Below, piece after piece: positions 40,959 through 51,099 of a stretch of 52,500 nucleotides of DNA (position 1 is the stretch's first letter; every line of letters starts with the position of its first letter). A model generated the notes under the pieces. That model did not search any database, had not been told where the DNA came from, and saw only the letters and a list, made by a program, of their open reading frames with translations. Source of the DNA: Prorocentrum cordatum (lineage: Eukaryota; Sar; Dinophyceae; Prorocentrales; Prorocentraceae); assembly GCA_963575745.1 (NCBI GenBank), contig CAUYUJ010015719.1:55001-107500 (forward strand), read 5' to 3'. The translations under genes and the position numbers were made by a program.

Positions 40959-41420
40959 GGCGTCTTGGAGGCGCACTCTGGGACCACCTGGCTTTCGTCG
41001 GCCCCGGCGGGCCAAGGGCTCCGCGACTTGCCTCCCCTGGACCACCGGCGGGCCAAGACGGGCCGCGCGCCGGAGACCTGGATCCGCACTGGCGTCGTCT
41101 GGCGGGTACACTCCGGCACGCCCTGTGTGACTCGCAGAATAGCGGGGCACGGTATTCTTCCTCCTCGCGATGCTCGGCGCGCCGCTCGTGCGTCCGCCTG
41201 GCCCGAAGGCTGGTCGACTTGTGCGAGCGGCTCGGCATCTCTTGGACAGTGGAGGACCCGCTGCGCTCCCGCCTCTGGGATCGCGATCTCTTCCGCCCTC
41301 TGTTCCAGCGTACTGGAGTTTTTTTCGTCAGTTTGTATGTGTGCGAGCACGGGCCCCGCGAGTGCACCATTGCGTCTACTGCGACAGATGCGCATCACCA
41401 GCCTCGGTCAGCACGGCGCG
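40959..41420 (+). pseudogene. DIRS-like element: C5-cytosine-methyltransferase-like region
   Basis: Frame 0 reads GVLEAHSGTTWLSSAPAGQG (motif I-like, F-S-G context), then PPLDHRRAKTG and WRVHSGTPCVTRR, with a Pro-Cys (41118-41126) as in motif IV of C5 methyltransferases. After a shift, frame 2 reads VRLARRLVDLCERLGISWTV then EDPLRSRLW (41252 on), resembling the E-N-V/E-N-P of motif VI with Asn changed to Asp, then TGVFFVSLYVCEHGP. Three motifs in the right order support the fold. No target-recognition domain is seen, so specificity and even enzymatic identity remain uncertain. Cytosine methyltransferases carried by dinoflagellate retrotransposons have been reported. Confidence 0.5.
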
Positions 41421-41917
41421 CTGCGCGTCCTCCGCTGGCGCCCCGGCTCGAGCCGCCAGGTGCGCCGCCTTGGCAGGCGCCTGCCCTCCGGGTCTCGATG
41501 CCGAGGCCGGGCAGACCTCGCCTCGGCCTCGGCCCCGCGCGGGGCTAGCCTGGGCGCTCGGGGGGGGCGGCTATGCAGTGGTGTGCGGCCAGTGGCGCCT
41601 TGCGCACCTCTGAGCCGCTGGCGCCGACCCCTCCCTCGACGGGCCTCGGCTTGACCATCTTGCCGACGGGCGCCCCCAGGAGTGGCCGTTCGGCGGTCGA
41701 GAGCGGGGCGGACGGGGCCGTCGCCGGGCCGCCGCGACGCTCGCGCTCGGGCGCGCGAGGGGCCGCCGGCGGCGGCAGCGGCGCCCGCTCGGCCGAAGCG
41801 CGCCGCCGCGAAGGCGGCGCGCGCCGGCTAGCGCCGCGCCGCCCCAGCCGCCGCGCCCCAGGCCGTCGCCCGCGCCGTCCGCCAGCGCCACCTCAAGACC
41901 CAGAGCGTCTCAGCCCA

Positions 41918-42787
41918 GACGGCCATAGTCTACGAGCAGTGGCGCGAGCGGGCGGTCCACTCCCACCCTCGCCCGCTGCCGCGCGACCAGGCCAAGCTCG
42001 ACCCGATCGCTGAGGCGTACCTGACCGAGCTGTCATTCGACGGCGAGGCGGCCGGCGCGGGCCGCGCGACGATGGCGGCAGTCGCCTTCAGCCAGAACGC
42101 CAGCTTCGCCAGCAAGACGAACGCGTCAAGGTCCGAGCGCGCGCTGCAGGGGTTGGCGCAAGGAGGGGCCCGAGCTGGACCGCGATCCGCGCCCGCGTAT
42201 CGCCCTCGCGCTCGCGGCCGAGCAGCTCGCGAGAGGGGGGCGACGACGGCGTCGCGGCCGCGCGGGTCGCCGCGCTGATGCAGGACGGCTGCTTCAGGCC
42301 GTCGGAGGTGCTCAACACCCGCCGCGGCGACGTCGCCGACATCTAGTGGCGCGGGCCCGCGGCTGCCACGATGGCCCCGTCGCTGCCGCGCGAGCCTGGC
42401 GAGGAGCAGCAATCCATGAGACCCGCCAAGGGCGGCAACTTCGGATCATATTGTACGACTTGCTCCCCATCAGCGCTGGCCGCACCTACCTGCGCGAGCT
42501 CGTGGAGACGCTCCGCGCCGAGGCCGCCTCGGGCAACTCATCCAAGCTCTTCCCCTCGCTCTCACTCGCGAAGTTCGAGGAGCTCTTCAAGGGCGCCGCC
42601 GCTGACTCCAAGCACGATCGCTACAACTGACCCCACGCATTCTGCGCCACGGCGGGCCCAGCGAAGACGCCCTGGCCGGCCACCGAGCGCGGCCGCGGGC
42701 AGGCCAAAATTTTCCGTCCGCAATTATGCGAAGGGCGGCCGCGTCCTCCGCCGTATCAAGAAGCTCAATTCTGAGCAGCATCGCCAC
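41918..42787 (+). pseudogene. DIRS-like element: tyrosine recombinase
   Basis: The N-terminal part reads TAIVYEQWRERAVHSHP, KLDPIAEAYLTELSFDG and SERALQGLAQGG. The catalytic part has MQDGCFRPSEVLNTRRGDV with the first Arg at 42296-42298, then KLFPSLSLAKFEELFKGA. Next comes the H-x2-R region (His codon 42634-42636, then LRHGGPSEDALAGHR reached by a one-base shift, Arg at 42645-42647), and finally FSVRNYAKGGRVLRRIKKLN with the nucleophilic Tyr at 42725-42727. The R...H-x2-R...Y order is that of tyrosine recombinases, which insert DIRS-type circular cDNA. Stops (for example TAG 42343-42345) and shifts make this copy inactive. Confidence 0.7.
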
Positions 42788-42907
42788 GGCACGGGACTGG
42801 TTCCTGAGTTGCCGTTTCTTCTAGGCCTGTCCGTGTGCTGACCTTGCCGACATCGAGTATACATGCAACCGCCCACCCAGCCCCCACGTTCCAAAATATG
42901 GGCCATG

Positions 42908-43443
42908 GGCCGATTCGAGATCTCTTGTCAACATTGAGGGGTTTATGCCGACGTGTCCAGCCCTTGCTGCGCGCTGGCCTGCCAATCTTCTCGCCGGTCT
43001 TTCGCCCCTCGGTGTTTTGCTGGCTCGTCGCTGTCTCGTCTCGTGGCAAACGTGTTCGTGTTTCGGACTTCGCCTTATGTGACAAAATGAGGCCATCTTA
43101 TTTTTTCCAGCGCTACTATTGCGATCAGGTGTTGGTAATCTTGATGTGTTTACTTGTGTGGTATGAAGGGAGCTGGGAGGCACGACGAGGGCTGTATCGT
43201 CTATAATAATTTGGCCCGCCCGCCCAATTTTTTTTTTTGACAGTCCGAGACCTCTTGTCAACCTCGAGGGTGTCCTCCGACGTGCCCAGCCTTTGCTGCG
43301 CGCTGGCCTGCCAATATTCTCGGTGTTTGGCCGACTCGTCAATGTCTTTGCTCGTGGCGAGCAGTTTCGTATTTCGGGTTGTTTTTCATGTGACAAAATG
43401 AAGCCTATTTATCTCGACCAGCGCTACTCTTGCGATCAGGTAT
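42908..43443 (+). repeat. Direct duplication of about 230 bp, 335 bp apart
   Basis: Unit 1 begins near 42911 (CGATTCGAGATCTCTTGTCA) and unit 2 near 43243 (GTCCGAGACCTCTTGTCAAC). Both contain TTGCTGCGCGCTGGCCTGCC, CATGTGACAAAATGA-like DNA and CAGCGCTACT then TTGCGATCAGGT. Between them lies the module shared with 38380-38460. Confidence 0.85.
43130..43210 (+). repeat. Conserved module, copy 2
   Basis: Same sequence as 38380-38460, including GTATGAAGGGAGCTGGGAGG, here not next to a 12-bp array on its left. Confidence 0.8.
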
Positions 43444-43479
43444 CGGTTTCACGAACGTTCCCACTATCGATTTCATTAT

Positions 43480-43790
43480 CCACCTCACGGGACACCACGG
43501 GACACCGCGCCACTGGACACGGGACACCGCGGGACACCGTTGGACACCACGGAACACCATTGACACCATCGGAACACCACGGCGGGACACCCCCAGCCAC
43601 CGCCGGACTTCCCGCGGGGGGCGGCGCCGTAACCAGTGAGGGTTCGTTCTTTTCGGCCGCCCGCGCAGCTTCGCTTCACCCGCACGCACGACACGAACAC
43701 GAAACCGAAACCGATTCCTTCGCGGGGGACTCTCCGTTACACTCCGATCTTACCCCCGCACCTCCGACGTATATACCTTTCCGATCACTT
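43480..43790 (+). repeat. GGGACACC 10-bp array plus about 150-bp module
   Basis: About a dozen GGGACACCNC units (43488-43610) followed by a module with CGCAGCTTCGCTTCACCCGC and ACGACACGAACACGAAACCG. The same pair occurs at 48705-48950 and, in reverse, around 50430-50550. Confidence 0.85.
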
Positions 43791-43817
43791 TCCAGGTGAT
43801 AAAGGGGTTCACGGGGG

Positions 43818-44070
43818 GGGGGGGCACCAACGGCTCTTTCAATCGATTGCATTATCGATTTCAGAATCGATCCCACTATCGACCTTAGGGTCGATCACAC
43901 CAGACTATCGATCTCACGATCGATCTAACTCTATCGATGTTCATATCGATATCACTGTCGGTCCCGTCTCGACATCACAATCGTGCCCACTTATCCTCTC
44001 ACCGTGGGTCTCGCCATCGATATCATCATCGATCCCACGATCGACACTATCGATCTCATCATCGGAAACA
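43818..44070 (+). repeat. 12-bp ATCGAT satellite, locus 2
   Basis: Flank GGCACCAACGGCTCTTTCAA, then about 19 units of the same 12-mer as locus 1. Confidence 0.9.
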
Positions 44071-44089
44071 GCGTGTTCTGCCGCTGCTG

Positions 44090-44325
44090 GCGGAAAGCCG
44101 GGGGGGGCACCTCCGGTTCGAACTCCTCCCCCCCCCTTCCGGAAAACCAGGGGGGGGTCACTACCGGTTCGAAGCCCTCCCCCCCCCCTGCAGTTCATCA
44201 TGAAAAGGGGGGGGGGGGTCACTACCGGTTCGAACCCCCCTCCCCCCCCCCCCCCCCCCTCCCCCTCGAAAACCGGGGGAGGTCACTACCGGTTCGAACC
44301 CCCCCCCCCCGTGGAGTTGATAAAA
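44090..44325. repeat. Poly-C/poly-G module with CCGGTTCGAACC palindrome, four copies
   Basis: Repeats of GGGTCACTACCGGTTCGAAC flanked by C- and G-runs of 7-18 bases and CCTCGAAAACCGG. The reverse-complement form occurs at 48310-48500 and a single copy at 47655-47690. Confidence 0.9.
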
Positions 44326-44654
44326 CCGTGTGTGCGTACAACTTCTTTTTGCTGCGTTGCATCGCCGTCACTAGCATCATCATCGGCATCAGTTGACAAA
44401 GTCGTGTGCGCGTGTACATGCGTGTTTTCATACTATCACAAAGTGTGTTCTCATATCATCGCTGTCGCGACCCAAGCATCCCCAGAGATGTGTGATCTGG
44501 TAGCAAACAATCCGTGCGTCGAATCCATCAACATGGCGACTGCGACGACGATCGTGCGATGATGGCGGTACCCGATAGCAGGAAGGTGATTGAACCTCAA
44601 ACCAGGTACGGAAGAGAGTACCCGAGTTGAGAACTTAACTTGATATATTCCGTA

Positions 44655-45350
44655 TGGAACAACACACATATGATGATGTTGGCGAGTATGTGCTTCAAGA
44701 TGCTGCTGATGACGATGGTGATGACGAGTATGTGTTTCAAGATCTTACTGATGGCGATGATGATGTCGAGTATGTGTGTCAAGCTGCTGGTGATGACGAT
44801 GCTGATGACGAGTATGTGTTTCAAAATGCTGCTGATGAAGATGGCGATGACAAGTACGTGTTTCAATATGTTGCTGATGATGGTGGTGATGACGAGTATG
44901 TGTTTCAAGATGCTGCCCTTTCCTGTCGTGCCCCCGCCCTATCCTCGGAGATGGCGGTTTCGACATCACCCTGGGATCCCCAAGATCATCCCCTGTCAGG
45001 GGCAGGTCGCGAGTACCAGAAATGAGAGTTGCGAATCTTCTGGTATGCGTTGGGGGCAATCCATTATCATAATGGGCCTCACAGGGCATCGTCGGGAAAC
45101 ACAGTCCACCAGACTAAGGGAATAACCCCTTGGGTCTAAGCACCCATAGCGGGTTCCATGAGTCCTCCTCTCCTTCCTCCTCTTCCTCCTCCTCCTCCTC
45201 CGCCTCCACCTCCGTCTCTTCCTCCTCGTCCGTTTTATTTCCAGTGGGTGAGCGCCGAAGCGCGTTCCAGAGGGACATCTTAAGCCTTAATCCCTCGATT
45301 CTCCGGCCTCCGGAGGCCCGAAACGAACATGAGCGAATTACCGTATTGGT
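44655..45350 (+). repeat. 42-bp minisatellite duplication, short copy
   Basis: About six units of the 42-mer GATGCTGCTGATGACGATGG then TGATGACGAGTATGTGTTTCAA (44660-44915), then a shared downstream block (45045-45342) beginning ATGCGTTGGG and containing CCAGTGGGTGAGCGCCGAAG. The block recurs at 46634-46933. Confidence 0.9.
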
Positions 45351-45479
45351 TGTTTTGCAGCGGGTAACAACAAAAACCTTTATGTGATAAAAACAAATAG
45401 AATCTGCTGGCAGGTTATGACAATGTTGATAACGATTATGCTTCGCAAGAGATTCCGAAGGTCATTGCGACGATAAGCA

Positions 45480-46933
45480 CGTGTTTCAAGATGTTGCTGT
45501 TAACGACGGTGGTAACACGCATTCCTTTGAAGGTGATGGCGATGACGATTGCGGTGACGAGTATGTGTTACAAGACGCTGCTGATGACGATGGTGATGAC
45601 GAGTATGTGTTTCAATATGCTGCTGATGACGATGATGATGACTAGTATGTGTTTCAATACGCTGCTGATGACGATGGTGATGACAAGTACGTGTTTCAAG
45701 ATGTTGCTGATGACGATGGTGATGACGAGTATGTGTTTCAAGATGCTGATGATGACGATGGCGATGACAAGCATTTGTGCCAAGATGCTGCTGATGACGA
45801 TGGTGTTGACGAGCATGTGTTTCAAGACGCTGCTGATGACGATGGTGATGACGAGCATGTGTTTCAATGCGCTGCTGATGACGATGGTGATGACGAGCAT
45901 TTGTTTCAAGATGCTGCTGATGATGATGGTGATGACGAGCATGTGTTTCAAGATGCTGCGGATGACGATGGTGATGACGAGCATGTGTTTCAAGATGCTG
46001 CTGATGACAATGGTGATGACGAGCATGTGTTTCAAGATGCTGCGGATGACGATGATGATGACGAGCATGTGTTTCAAGATGCTGCTGGTGACGATGGTGA
46101 TGATGACGAGTATGTGTTTCAAGATGCTGCTGATGACGATGATGATGATGACGAGCATGTGTTTCAAGATGCTGTTGACGATGGTGATGATGGCGAGCAT
46201 GTGTTTCAATATGTTGATGATGATGCTGATGACGAGCATGTGTTTCAATGCGCTGCTGATGACGATGGTGATGACGAGCATGTGTTTCAAGATGCTGCTG
46301 ATGACGATGGTATTGACGAGTATGTGTTTCAAGATGCTGCTGATGACGATGGTGCTGACCAGCATGTGTTTCAATGCGCTGCTGATGACGATGGTGATGA
46401 CGAGCATGTGTTTCAATATGCTGCTGATGACGGTGATGATGATGACGAGTATGTGTTTCAAGATGCTGCTGATGACGATGATGATGATGATGATGATGAT
46501 GACGAGTAGGTGTCTCAAGATGCTGCCCATGACGATGGTAACGACGAGCATGTGTTTCAAGATGCTGCTGATGACGATGATGATGATGAGTATGTGTTTC
46601 AAGATTCTGCTGATGACGATGGTGATGACGAACATGCGTTGGGAGCAACGCGTTGTCATAATGAGTTTCACAGAGCACGATCGAGTGGGAAGCACAGCCC
46701 ACCAGATTAAGGGAATAACTCCCTGGGGCTGGGCACCCACAGCAGATTCCATAAGTTATCCTTTCTTCACCCTTTTTCCTCCTCCTCCTCCTCCGCCTCC
46801 ACCTCCGTCTCTTCGTCCTCACCCCTCTTACTTCCAGTGGGTGAGCGCCGAAGCGCGTTCCAGAGAGACTAATAAGCCTTAATATCTCGATTCTCCGGCC
46901 TCCGGAGGCCCGACATAAACATTAGCGGATTAC
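45480..46933 (+). repeat. 42-bp minisatellite duplication, long copy (about 26 units)
   Basis: Array 45545-46633, then the shared block 46634-46933. The unit equals 14 codons. In one + frame (45649-46509) it reads as tandem DAADDDGDDEHVFQ with length changes only in multiples of three. All three + frames and two - frames are long and open. I do not call it a gene: there is no flanking coding signal and period 42 explains the open frames. Confidence 0.9.
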
Positions 46934-47545
46934 AGATTGATTTCTTTTGTTGTTGAATTACAGAAAAGGGAATCCTTTTGTGGTGAACTAACATTGTTGT
47001 ATACTGTGGCAGATTACAAACGGATTCCTTTTGTGGAGAATTACAAAAGGATTTCTTTTGTGGAGGATCACATGATGATTCCTTTTTGTGGCGAATTACA
47101 AAAGGGAATCCTTCTGTGGTGAATTACAAAAGGATCTCTTTTGTGGAGGATTACAAAGGGATTCCCCTTGATGGAGGAATACAAAGGGATTCCTTTTGTG
47201 GAGAATTACAACTTGATTTCCTTTGAGGGCTCTCCTGGAAGTGAACCAGGGGACAAAAGAAAAAACAAAAATCAGAAAATCCAGGAAAATACTCAAAGGA
47301 AATCAATTTGTAATTCTCCACAAAAGGAATCCCTTTGTATTCCTCCACCAAAGGGAATTTCTTTGTAATCCTCCACAAAAGGGATCCGTTTTGTAATCCT
47401 CCACAAAAGGAATCCTTTTGTAATCCGCCACAAAAGGAAACAATTTGTAATACATCATGAACAGAATTCCCTGGTAATTCCTTACAACAGAACTCAATTT
47501 AAAATGTTCTACAACAGGAATCGTTCTGCATTCCACTACTTTGAG
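46933..47545. repeat. Foldback element of 27-33-bp units
   Basis: The left arm (46950-47227) carries units such as GAATTACAAAAGGATTTCTT then TTGTGGAG. The right arm (47292-47545) carries their reverse complements. The innermost 30 bases (47198-47227 and 47292-47321) match at 29 of 30. Loop 47228-47291. Plus- and minus-strand translations are nearly the same peptide (EEYKGIPFVENY), showing the symmetry. Confidence 0.9.
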
Positions 47546-47654
47546 CAATCCCTTTAGAGATGACGAAAAGCATAATCAACAGGAAAGCAAGCACATCAGA
47601 AGTAATAGACCAAAAACCGAGGTGGTACACACACACACACGGTTTTATCAACCT

Positions 47655-48290
47655 TACCCCCCCCCCCCCCTCGAAAACCGAGGGGGGGTGCGGACAGTGG
47701 TGGGGACGGTGGTGATGGGGACAGTGGTGAGGGGACAGCGGGACAGTGGTGAGGACAGTGGGACAGTGGTGGGGACGGTAGTGGTGGGGACAGTGGTGGG
47801 GACAATGGTGGGAACAGTGGGGACAGTGGACAGTGGAGGGGACGGTGGTGGTGGGGACAGTGGTGTGGGGACAGTGAGAATGAGGTGGAAACAGTGGGAC
47901 AATGGAGGGTACAGTGGTGGGGACAGTGGTGAAGGCGGTGGCGAAGATGGCGGTGGGACAATGGGACAGAGGTACAGTGGGGACAGTGGTGCGGACAGTG
48001 GGGACAGTGGTGGGAACAGTGGGACAGCTCAGTGGGACAGCGGAGGAGTCAGTGGGACAGTGGGGACAGTGGGGATAGTCGGGCAGTGGTTGGGGCCGTG
48101 GAGAAAGTGGGGAGAGTGGAACCGTGGTGGGAACAGTGGTGGGGACAGTGGGGACAGTGCGACAGTGGTGGGGGCACTGGTGGGGACAGTAGGGACGGTG
48201 GTGGAGCCAGTGGGGACAGTGGTGGTGAGGACAGTGGTGCTGGGAACAACAGTGGGGGATGTGGTGCGGACGGTGGTAGGGACCGGGAGT
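47655..48290 (+). repeat. GTGGGGACAGTG 12-bp minisatellite
   Basis: Starts after a poly-C/CTCGAAAACCGAGG module (47655-47690). About 50 imperfect units of GTGGGGACAGTG with 9-base variants. Confidence 0.9.
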
Positions 48291-48304
48291 CGTTTGCTGG
48301 CGGT

Positions 48305-48500
48305 GAGTGGGGGGGGTGGGGAGGGGTTCGAACCGGTAGTGACCCCCCCTCCGGTTTTCGAAAGGGGGGGGGGGCTCGAACCGGTAGTGACCCCCCCGGT
48401 TTTCGAGGGGGAGGGGGGGGGGGTTAGGGGAGAGGGGGGGGGTTCAGCAGGGGGGGAGGGATTTTCGGAGGGGGGGGGGGAACCCCGGGTTCTGGAGGAA
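48305..48500. repeat. Poly-G module, reverse orientation
   Basis: Two copies of GGTTCGAACCGGTAGTGACC-type sequence separated by CGGTTTTCGA and G-runs, the reverse complement of 44090-44325. Confidence 0.9.
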
Positions 48501-48540
48501 AAGGGCGGCAATTTTCCACAGTAAAGCGGCGGTGGATCAC

Positions 48541-48950
48541 GCTCTCTCTATCATCGGTATCACCATCGATCTCATTATCGATATCACTGTCGATCTCACT
48601 ATCGATGTCACCATCGATGTCACCGTCTCTCTCTCTCTCTCTCTCTCTTTCCCCCTCTCGATTTCACCATCGGTTTCACTATCGATGTCGTTATCGACCT
48701 CACGATGGGACACCACGGGACACCCACGGGACATCGGCGAGACACCCCCCGCCATCGCTGGATAATCCAGGATGGCGGTCTTTGAGTTTGGTGGCGCCTT
48801 GGCCACAAGAGGGCTCATGCCTCCCGCCCGCCCACGCAGCTTCGCCTCACCCGCACGGGCGACACGAACACGCAACCGCAACCGCTATCCCGGTTGGGGG
48901 CTCTTTGTTTCACCGCGATCTCATTTCGCCTCCGATTGATGTAGAATAGC
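48541..48950 (+). repeat. 12-bp ATCGAT satellite locus 3 with CT run, GGGACACC units and shared module
   Basis: ATCGATNTCACT units (48541-48630 and 48660-48705) interrupted by a CT microsatellite (48627-48658), then GGGACACC units, then the module with CACGCAGCTTCGCCTCACCC (48820-48950), in the same order as at 43.4-43.8 kb. Confidence 0.9.
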
Positions 48951-48954
48951 AGTA

Positions 48955-49320
48955 TCCGTGCCAGCAGCAGCCTTGGCAGCCGCAGCAACAGCACCAGGCG
49001 TAGGTGTAGGCGGGGGTGGACATCATAGAGGTAGAGGGCAGGGAGCAGGAATAGTTTTTATGACCCGGGGGAACAGGAGGAGGAGGACCAGAGTAAACCC
49101 AGGATGCATTAACGATGTTGCGATGCACTCTTCTGTTTCAAGTTACCCCCTCATGTTGCACTGAAGTATCAGGTATCTGCCCAGGGGTAGGAGTATCAAG
49201 CGGCAGGAAGGATCAAGCGAGAGCCTCTTCGTCACACGACGCCTTCCTCCATCCAGGACGCAGCTACACAATTTGCCTATCTCTGATCAGTAACGACAGT
49301 GACAGCTACATAATGATCCA
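48955..49320. other. Unassigned; open minus-strand frame rich in Cys
   Basis: A minus-strand frame (49128-48910) reads WVYSGPPPPVPPGHKNYSCS and YAWCCCCGCQGCCWHGYCYS. It looks more like a real peptide than a repeat by-product, but I cannot assign it. It may be an exon of the same minus-strand locus as 49690-49945. Confidence 0.25.
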
Positions 49321-49321
49321 G

Positions 49322-49455
49322 GGGAGGAGGAGGAGGTGGTGGAGGAGGAGGAGCTCCAGCGGTGATAGGGCGGAGGAGCAGGAATAGGGAGGATGAGGAG
49401 GGGATGAGGAGGACGAGCAGGAGGAGGAGGAGGTGGAGGAGGAGGCGGAGGAGAA
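49322..49455. repeat. GGA/GGAGGT microsatellite
   Basis: Purine-rich triplets with GGT and GCA interruptions. Confidence 0.9.
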
Positions 49456-49607
49456 TGATCCAGCCTTTCACCTGGAGCCACAACCAAGCGATTCCACATG
49501 TCGTGCCTCCTTGGGCATTTCTCAAGATGAAGGCCTGGACGGTGAGGACGAAGAAGGGCTGCAGATGTTGCAGCACACGGGCCAGAGGCTTCTCGGAGCT
49601 GCCGCGC

Positions 49608-49656
49608 GCAGAGAGAGAGAGAGGGAGGGAGAGCGAGAGAGAGAGAGAGAGAGAGA
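49608..49656. repeat. (GA)n microsatellite
   Basis: GA dinucleotide run with a GGGAGGGAGAGC interruption. Confidence 0.95.
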
Positions 49657-49689
49657 TGCGGCCTCCAGCCGCAGTCTCTCTCTAGATCG

Positions 49690-49945
49690 GCCCTTCGCAC
49701 AAAACATCCTCTGCTCTGTTATGGGAAGCACCCTAAGAGGAGGAATAGGAGCACCACGAGCCTCGTCAAGAACAGATTGGGACGCCGTTCGAAATCGAAG
49801 CGCCCGATCTTTCGGGCACTTGTCAGGAAACGCATTCTTCAATGCTGCGAGGGCACTGCCGAATTTCAAACGCCCCTGCGCCTGGGCCAAACGGCTCATG
49901 CCAGCGTTGAAGTAGCGCCGGCCGCTCAAGAGCCGGACTAAAAAC
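49690..49945 (-). CDS. Candidate exon, unknown protein
   Basis: On the minus strand, before the GA run, a frame reads KFLVRLLSGRRYFNAGMSRL, LKFGSALAALKNAFPDKCPK and RALRFRTASQSVLDEARGAP. Composition is balanced, unlike the satellite translations around it, and no repeat copy was seen elsewhere in the window. I do not recognise the family, and splice edges are not fixed. It could equally be a piece of an old retroelement. Confidence 0.3.
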
Positions 49946-49949
49946 TTGT

Positions 49950-50400
49950 CAATGTATTTTCGACGAGTCTTCCAGGAGGAGATGGGAGAATAGCAGCAAA
50001 AGGAGAAGCAGCCGCAGCAACGGCAGCAGATGCGGCCGAGGGCTGGGCAGGGAGTCTGGGTACTGGGCTGGACACCTGTCCGGAAGCCCGTACCACATCA
50101 GCGCCCTCTTCGTGGTGGATTTGCTGGAAGGGATGGGTCTGGTTGGGATTTGAGCCTGGCGACCTTCGGAGTGAGACTCTGGCCCCATCGCCTTCCTCAG
50201 CGATGGCGCCGTGGGTGCTGGATTTGCCTGGAAGGGCCGGCGCCCTGATTGGCCATGGAGGAGGCGGCAGCGCTTCTTGAGAAGCTTTGCTGCACCCCCA
50301 GGTCATAACCCTTATGTACGGTTCCCAGAGGCCTCCCGAGGCTCGCAGCGGCTCAAGAAAATTGGAAATTTGGGGGTGGGACCGGAGTGAAGCGTGATGC
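49950..50400. other. Unassigned sequence
   Basis: No array. Minus-strand frames rich in Ser/Pro/Ala are open here but without family resemblance. Confidence 0.35.
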
Positions 50401-50429
50401 GCCCCGACCAGGAAATCGTTCCGTTTCCT

Positions 50430-51060
50430 ACGTGACGTGGGTGCGGTCGAGGCGAGGCGAAGCGCCCAGGTGGGTGTCCGCATGGCTGTCACGATCGTTG
50501 TCCCGAGGGGTGTCCCGATAATTGCTCCGATGGTGTCCCGATGGGTGTCCATCGATAAACAGGGAGCTCCACACATATCTATAGATGTCTGTATTGACAG
50601 TGTCATTGGTAGGTTTATCGTGAGACCTACACATACCTCGGCATACGGATGGTATTGTATTATAGATCGGAAATGTTGTCGATCTCCCAATTTATAGGGA
50701 GAGAGAAAGAGGGAGCCGGGTCGATAACCATACATATATATATATACACATACGAGCACCTTTCGGATGATAAGGAGGTTTGGGGGGGTTGGGGGGCGGA
50801 ACCAACGTCTTACTCAATCGGTATCACTATTGATCTTGCGGTCGATCTCACTATCGATCTCACTACGGGACCCACCGACGGGGCACCGACGGGACATCAT
50901 TATCGATCTCACGATCGATCGATCTAGATCGATCTCACTATCGATGTCACTATTGATCCCACTGTCAATCTCACGATCGATTCCACTATCGGTATCACTA
51001 TCGATGTCACTACCAGTCTCACTATCGATACCACTATCGATGTAACTATCGACCTCATTA
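50430..51060 (+). repeat. 12-bp ATCGAT satellite locus 4 with inverted GGGACACC units
   Basis: Reverse-orientation GGGTGTCCCGA units (50480-50550), a TA run (50735-50745), the flank GGCGGAACCAACGTCTTACT (50795-50814), then ATCGATNTCACT units to 51060 with a short forward GGGACCC/GGGACATC insert near 50876-50900. Confidence 0.9.
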
Positions 51061-51099
51061 ACCGCGTGCGAGCGATAATAAAGTACCCCCCCCCTTTCC

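Larger units (their letters stand above)
38570..42835 (+). mobile_element. Decayed DIRS-like retroelement with methyltransferase-like and tyrosine recombinase segments, RT absent
   Basis: A very GC-rich block whose coding segments occur in this order on the plus strand: N-terminal gag-like region (38972-39890), RNase H-like region (39896-40461), cytosine-methyltransferase-like region (40959-41420) and tyrosine recombinase (41918-42787). All are broken by frameshifts and stops. Between the gag-like and RNase H-like parts, where RT would be expected, only a few bases remain, so an internal deletion probably removed it. RNase H plus tyrosine recombinase is the hallmark of DIRS-like elements. No terminal repeats were identified. 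Recognition rests on motif patterns and order. Confidence 0.65.

Noticed and set aside
45491-46882. 463-codon plus-strand and 440-codon minus-strand open frames
   Set aside because: Both lie in the 42-bp minisatellite. A period divisible by three keeps every frame open or closed throughout, so length is no evidence of coding.
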